Assembly: GCF_022458985.1 (NCBI RefSeq)
Contig: NC_061789.1
Coordinates: 5,559,501-5,623,500, forward strand
Direction of reading: 5' to 3'
Source of the DNA: Mugil cephalus
Taxonomy: Eukaryota; Chordata; Actinopteri; Mugiliformes; Mugilidae
DNA length: 64,000 bases
The position numbers and the translations under genes are program-made. The notes under the pieces were generated by a model. That model was not told where the DNA came from. It saw nothing but the letters and a program-made list of their open reading frames with translations, and did no database searches. This document shows, one piece after another, positions 58,211-64,000 of this stretch. The stretch's first letter is position 1. Every line of letters begins with the position of its first letter.

Positions 58211-61200
58211 CTACCATAAAATATTTTTAAAATTATCACTATTGATAGTTAATTGATGTATTATTTGATGTATTAATTATTGGACATTAATTAATTATTC
58301 CAACAGCAGCTCACAAACGTGATAAAATGAAAATGGAAAATTTAGTGAGAACATGTGGGGATTTTTTTTGTGCAGATTTTTGTTTCCTGCTGTTTGTCTT
58401 AAGGGCAAATTCCACTCAACAATGAGTGGAATGGGTTGTGGACGCATACCTGCGTTTATCACCCCATCAGTGTAGGCTATACTTTTGGAAATACAGGTGT
58501 GAAGGCACATCACCAACCAAGTTAGCACTTTGTTTAACAGGTAAACTTAGAATATTCAAAATGTCCGTGTAAATATAGACTCTTTGCTCTTTGCTATGAA
58601 AATATGCCTCAGGTGCAGCTAAAAGTATCTTAATCTGTTTCTACCGCGACTGTCCAGGTTAGCCAAGGTAGCCATCATCACTGCTCTAACCTTGCATTAC
58701 ATTGGGTTTAAAAAAAGATCTGATTTCTCTCCACTGCTTCAACCAAACCAGTGTATTACTCACATACAGTATGACAGCTCTGAAGAGTTGTCCTTTCTTT
58801 TCATCCCAGCATTTGGGCTGATTATGCAGCGAGAAGACAGCCTCTGTGGTGACACAGCTCTTCGGCTTCGAGCTTCAGTTGGGCTGCATGTAATTAGTTT
58901 CTGATTATGGGACACGCAGCTTTAATTAATGACCTTTCCTTTGCGTTTATACGCTTTTATGAAACCTTATTAGAAGCCTGTTTCCTCTTGCTAAAGAATA
59001 CAGTTTAACACACTTTACAGTGATTATATATCCTTCTCATGTACAACAATGTTTGAGAATTTAGGGAGTCAAGAACCCAGAAACATGTAAAGTACTTAAA
59101 GCAGTAACCAGCGACAGTGGCAAAAACTGCACTTCTTCAAATGGCCACTTGAGGCAGGATCCAATGTCGAGCGTCCTCATCTTTATAGCAAAAATAAACG
59201 CATTTACAACATAACCAAATTAAAAAAAAACTTGTGTCTAAATTACATCAAGGCTTACATTTATGCATTTACAGTGACGGGTTGCTAGCTTTCCGCACAG
59301 ACGTAAGCTGCTAACCCTACATGCAAATTTTTAAAATAGCCAGGAGTTCAGAGTAGTTCAGGACTGTCAAGATAGTCACAGCTAAGACTAAAACATGAAT
59401 TAAATTGCCAAATAGGTAAAAGAATTGTCAACGTATTTGAAAATTGGCTGTTCCATTGTGATCATTAGCTTTTCTGGGTGAATATTTTTGTGTTGTCTGC
59501 ACCGAACATCTCAAGATATCACAAAAAAGGTTAAGAAATGGTCTTTGTTCACACCTTTTACATTATTTTACAGGCTTTAAGTAAATACTATTAAACACTG
59601 ATACGTATTAGGACAAGAATTTAAGTCATAGGATGTGTGTTTAGGTTCCCGTGACGTTTGATTCGTGTCGAGGTCTCATTTTAAAGACGAATTCCTCACC
59701 TGAGACGGCCTGAGGTGTTTTTCTGTCTTTTTATTATACCTGCAGCAGTGTCATATTACATGGTGGGAAAGTCTGAGTGCTCTGTAAACACAACCAGGCG
59801 ATGGTAGCGTACGCCCAAGACACGGCACACAAGCTCTAATTGCACTGTTTGTATTGTGGTATTTGGACCGTTCAATGTGACGATCCCTTCATGGATTCTT
59901 GATGTGGAGGACAACAACTCGTTCTTATAAACGGCGCCATGCATGTCAAAGAAATACACATTAAAAGCAAATATCTGGGCGAACTGACCTGTCTAGAACA
60001 GGTCCCAGTCCGTTTAATGGAAGGGAGGACGTCTTTACCCACGGGAAGTGACCAATTATAAAAGACAGCTGAAGTAAAAAAACTGACAACAGCAATTTGT
60101 TTATGTTCCTTTCAGAGAAGGCTGCATTGTTTGGTGAACCCTACAGGGGACGGCTAACAAATTCCCTTTTGTTTTCCGTGGCCTGCTTTTTGTCTTACCC
60201 TGCCCACTTTGCCTCGTTCAAAGGGTTTTCAGATGCCCTCTCTGGCCTTATGGTCTCAGACAGATAGTAGAATAAATATGAGGAATCCTAAACCATCGCC
60301 CTGGGAAACTACTCGAGCGTTTATTAAGGTCAAAGCTGTGGAGGCGACTAAATGAGATTCCTTAATCATTCCTCTAGTTGGACCTATAACCTGACACAGT
60401 TGGAGGAATGCTGTTCGTGTCAAGTGCTTTATTTCAGCAGTAAAACTTAATCACGCGCTCATGCGGCAGTAAAAGGTTTTACCCGGGACAAAGCTGGGCT
60501 GCTCCTCTTTTTCCCGTCGTATCCAGGAAGCGGCGTTCATCGGGTCTCGACACCTTCAGGAAAAGACAGAACTTCCTGAATGTGGAAAGTGGAGAAGGAA
60601 GCTAAAGAATCGGACCCAGTGAGAACCCAGCCCTGCGATATCCTGAGATGTTTTCCTGTTAACAAAAGTAAAAAAAAAAAAATACAACGTTGGCCCTCAT
60701 ACATGGAAACAGAGCGTCCCCTGTGGGTAAAAGCTCTAGGGGTTCAATCCATCATGTCGTCGACCATAGAAAAACAGAAATGACTGCGTTGCCACTATCG
60801 ACTGATGGAGGCGCCGTCCGAAAAGCGATCAACATGCGTCTCCATTAGAGTTTTCACAAAACAAAACGGAACAAAGACACGGAGACTAGATAAAAGGGCA
60901 GTAGGACACGAAGTGGTTGAAGCCCGTACAGATGCACCCAAGTGAGCTCCTTGTTCTTTATCGAATCATTAATCATTTGTGCTTTGTTTTGAGCTAAGGA
61001 GTTGAATTTACATGGACTCAAAGGTTCATGACAAAAGATATGGTAAAAGTAGTTCAATCAAAGGCAGCGCCTTGACTCCTTACCCACTTTTGACCAGAAG
61101 AACCAACTTGAATAAATCATGAGTTAAAATAAATTATCCCTTTTGATTTTTGTGAAGATTGAAATTAATATTCTCAATGAGACGCTTTGCCCCTAAGAAC

Positions 61201-61376
61201 ATGGTTAAATATTAAATGTATATTTGAAGCTAGCGTGTAGAGCTTCAGGTTTCCCCTTCAGGCAGTTAATAATCACCACGATCGTGCCTCCTCTGATCGG
61301 CGATTCTCTCAGCAGCATCACAAACGTCTCTCGAATGCAGCCTTGGTTCTTCCTGGGTTTTTCCGCTGTAGGACAC
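58211..61376. other. Gene-free DNA with possible conserved non-coding blocks
   Basis: No exon is supported. The stretch 58800-58965 is less repetitive, with TAATTAG and TTAATTAATGACC homeobox-like cores. A 67-codon minus frame at 59756-59959 is open but unrecognised. Confidence 0.35.
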
Positions 61377-61403
61377 TAACCCTAACCCTAACCCTAACCC
61401 TAA
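61377..61403. repeat. Interstitial telomere repeat (CCCTAA)n
   Basis: About four and a half uninterrupted CCCTAA units. Confidence 0.9.
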
Positions 61404-61852
61404 AGCCTGACAAACCAATCAAATGCATCCAACATGCACCAACCCCATCATAAGCCACCAAATACTGGACAGTACATGCTGCAAAAATCTAGAGCCACGT
61501 GCTCTCTGGCGAACGGCCAACTATTGGCGTGGAGTCGTAGCCTCAAGACTATTGGCGCTCATCCATAAGATTGTTCAACAGTGATAACAATCACTTTAGA
61601 CGTTGGATATATTTAATGCGGAAAGATCTGGATCCCATTTCTCTGCGATTATAGCCGTGCTATATCATCCAAGTTGATGCAAATCACAGTTTACATTCAA
61701 CCCTCATGAATCTGTGCCTGTTTAAATTATGGGAGAAACATTGCATTGACGCACATCAGGGGCTGAGTCATCAAACGCTCGGATCAGGACCATCGTTTGC
61801 TGTCACACTTCTCACGTTTGGCCTCGCATAAACACCCACACTCGCATCCAAG

Positions 61853-61884
61853 CACACACACACACACACACACAGACACACACA
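61853..61884. repeat. (AC)n microsatellite
   Basis: About ten CA dinucleotides, a single GA interruption, then four more. Confidence 0.85.
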
Positions 61885-62344
61885 GCTTAATTCAATATGG
61901 CTGTTTGTGTGTTTAAGGTTAATGCTTTCTGCATTCACTCCTGCTGAAAGCACATTCTGTCCTTCTTTGTGTCGGTGCATGCACGTCCTCAATAACCCGT
62001 CTGGGGATGTTTGCATCTCTTCATTCACGGCGGCGGTTTGATAATGGAGACGACTTGGACGGCGTCAGCTGCAGAGACTCTCAGTCCAAAGAGGTTCATG
62101 TCAGATTCGGATGATTTTAACACTGTGGGACGGATCCAAGAGCTGTGGAATAAAATTCTTTGACTCTATTTTTAGATGTTGAAGAGTCCAGAAGCTGTTT
62201 AAATGGACACTTTCACTGATCAGGCAGATCTTTCTTCTCTTGTGCTTCCAGATTCTTGATGAGTTTAGTGAATCTGGAGGCCAGGTCGACACCTTGTGCT
62301 GTTCTTATCTTATCTTTGGAGTTGTTCCTAAACAGTTTTTGTCT

Positions 62345-62522
62345 TAGCTATGGGGGTTGGAGTATCTGGTCTGGTCTAGGTGGGTGCTACATGTCTGAGT
62401 AACATCCACATGAATGAATACCAGGTCCAAAAGTTTCCCTGCACAACATTGTAGTGTCACAAGATGGTCGATTTTATTTACTTCTCCTGGTAGTGGTCAT
62501 AATATTGTGGCTGATCGGTGTA
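62345..62522 (+). mobile_element. Tc1/mariner-type MITE fragment, third copy
   Basis: GTCTGGTCTAGGTGGGTGCT, ACATCCACATGAATGAATAC, CAGGTCCAAAAGTTTCCCTG and the end GTGGCTGATCGGTGTA match the copies at 33177 and 34310. Confidence 0.65.
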
Positions 62523-64000
62523 GAAGTGTACCTCCTTAAAGCTGGGAGCTAAGTTAAGTTATTTTGCTGTGAACAGTGGTTGGTGGTGATATCTAAGCAG
62601 CATCTTAAAATGTTTCTGATAAGATCTCAGTCTGGCTTCAACGAAAACAAACCGACAAAAAAACAAAAAAGTTACTGGCACAAATTTTGATTTTGCGTCA
62701 TCAAGCTCATTTCTCCTCAAATTCTACATCTCCAGTCGACCGGTTTCACTGCTCAGACCCCAGAGCACAGTCAGTCTTCACAACGAAACGTTGACAACGA
62801 AACAAAAGAACATATTTTGTGTAACGCTGGTTCGATGAGACGCGGCGGTTTAATTGTCTAAGTGCAGCTTTTCAGCAGACCTAATGGTAAATTAATTCAA
62901 TTTGTAGTCGAGCAACAATGAAGGGACTATTTGGTTCCTGCTGGATCCGTGTCGGGTCGCATTCAGCCGCCTTTCGTAACGCTGCCTTTGTGTCGTTTCA
63001 TCCTCGGTGACATTTCCTCTGCTTTCTCTTTTTGCCCCTCGAGTAAACAAGGAACTGAGTGAACCTGCGAGAGAGACAAATGATAAAAAGGGGAGTAAAA
63101 AGAGATGTGAAAGTATAGAAGGCGGTGATTAAAAGTGGCTCATGTGGTCATTAGTCTTTTGCCACCTCTTCTTTTTTTTCTCACCCCTGTACAGCTACAG
63201 GATCTGTCCTTTTAGTCGGGGCTGGTGTGACCTGATGTGGATGTTCAGCCTTAGCTGCCATTGTTAGTTTCTGGTGAAGGATATGGCAGGAAAATTGTCC
63301 TTCCTTCTTCTCCATATCCATTCCCAACATGCTCCCCGGCTAAAAGGCAAACCGATCACATTCAGTGGCTCTGTCAATCTTTTTTATCTTCATCTGTGTT
63401 TTTGTTTTCATCTCTCCTGATCTGTGACTTTTCCTTCCTCATCCAGCTTGAAGACCTCAGCCGGGTGGGAGGGGAGGGGAGGCGACTTCCTGAATTTCAC
63501 GGGGTTTTTTTCTTTGGCCGACACAGCTCTGCGGCTAAAGTGTTATTCTAGTGCGTCCTTCGCAATTTTCTGTGGTAATTTAATCAAGTTAGTTTCTCAA
63601 ACCAGACCCGATCCCTCGTTAGGAGCCAGGCCACAGCTGCTGTTGTCATCGTGCATGGTAACAATAGCATGCGTCAGCACTGCTAAGCCCTGTGTGGTGT
63701 GAGGTAGTAGTGGTAAGACACTGCTTTTTTACATTTAATTTCTGTATTTGAACCTAATGCAGTTCTGTTTGTCCAACTTGTCATACTTGTTGGTTTGTCT
63801 TAATTCATTAAAGGGAATTCAATGTAAATACTTCAGGTTTTGTGCAACTTATTTACTACATTTGGGTCCAGCTGATTTAAAAGCAGCACAAGTACAATTA
63901 GGTGAATTGTGTTGACCACCTATCGCTGACCCACTGTGTAAATGAGCGGGTTATTATGGTTTGTTTCATTTACCTCAGAGGTTGGAAGTTGGAGCTCGGA
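62523..64000. other. No supported gene
   Basis: Short overlapping frames at 63261-63702 lack motifs and splice support. I see no repeat that I recognise. Confidence 0.35.

Noticed and set aside
59756-59959. 67-codon minus frame (MYFFDMHGAVYKNELL)
   Set aside because: Looks protein-like, but I recognise no family and see no splice-supported neighbour exon.

Overview
The window looks like teleost fish nuclear DNA, probably from a spiny-rayed (percomorph) fish. It is AT-rich, gene-poor and intron-rich, with GT-AG splice sites that join into vertebrate proteins. It is crowded with fish-type repeats: Tc1-like MITEs, Penelope-like and L2/Rex-type retroelements, hAT and piggyBac relatives, and the common teleost short repeats. 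Nothing in it looks bacterial or viral, and there is no CRISPR array or operon. All homology calls are from reading motifs by eye; no database search was possible.

Five protein-coding genes can be assembled exon by exon. (1) Minus strand, 8285-13533: a four-exon class A GPCR of the ghrelin/motilin receptor family, 554 residues, with very large second and third extracellular loops. (2) Plus strand, 16278-21479: a two-exon piggyBac (PGBD4-like) transposase gene with all acidic catalytic residues and a 786-residue open frame. (3) Plus strand, 25978-30781: eci1, mitochondrial enoyl-CoA delta isomerase 1, seven exons, 303 residues. (4) Minus strand, 32304-35315: secreted DNase I, 277-281 residues. 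(5) Plus strand, 46350-50493: naa60, the Golgi N-terminal acetyltransferase NatF, 242 residues in five coding exons, with an AT-AC (U12-type) last intron. eci1 and dnase1 converge; dnase1 and naa60 diverge across about 8.5 kb of retroelement debris. eci1, DNase I-family and NAA60 genes all lie on human 16p13.3, so this looks like conserved synteny.

Layout: 1-8.3 kb, repeats only; 8.3-13.5 kb, GPCR with two minisatellite arrays in its introns; 14-16 kb, retroelement tails; 16.3-21.5 kb, piggyBac gene; 21.5-26 kb, LINE remnant, CpG-rich stretch and a large inverted repeat; 26-35.3 kb, eci1 and dnase1; 36.9-41.7 kb, LINE and LTR remnants; 43.8-50.5 kb, naa60; 50.5-64 kb, mostly unannotated DNA with a possible first exon near 55.6-55.9 kb, a third copy of the minisatellite at 57.7 kb and a short interstitial telomere repeat at 61.4 kb.

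The genes do not form one pathway. The most notable items are the AT-AC intron of naa60, the loop-expanded receptor, the same roughly 23-bp minisatellite at three sites, and an intact piggyBac transposase in the same window as two TTAA-flanked miniature elements.
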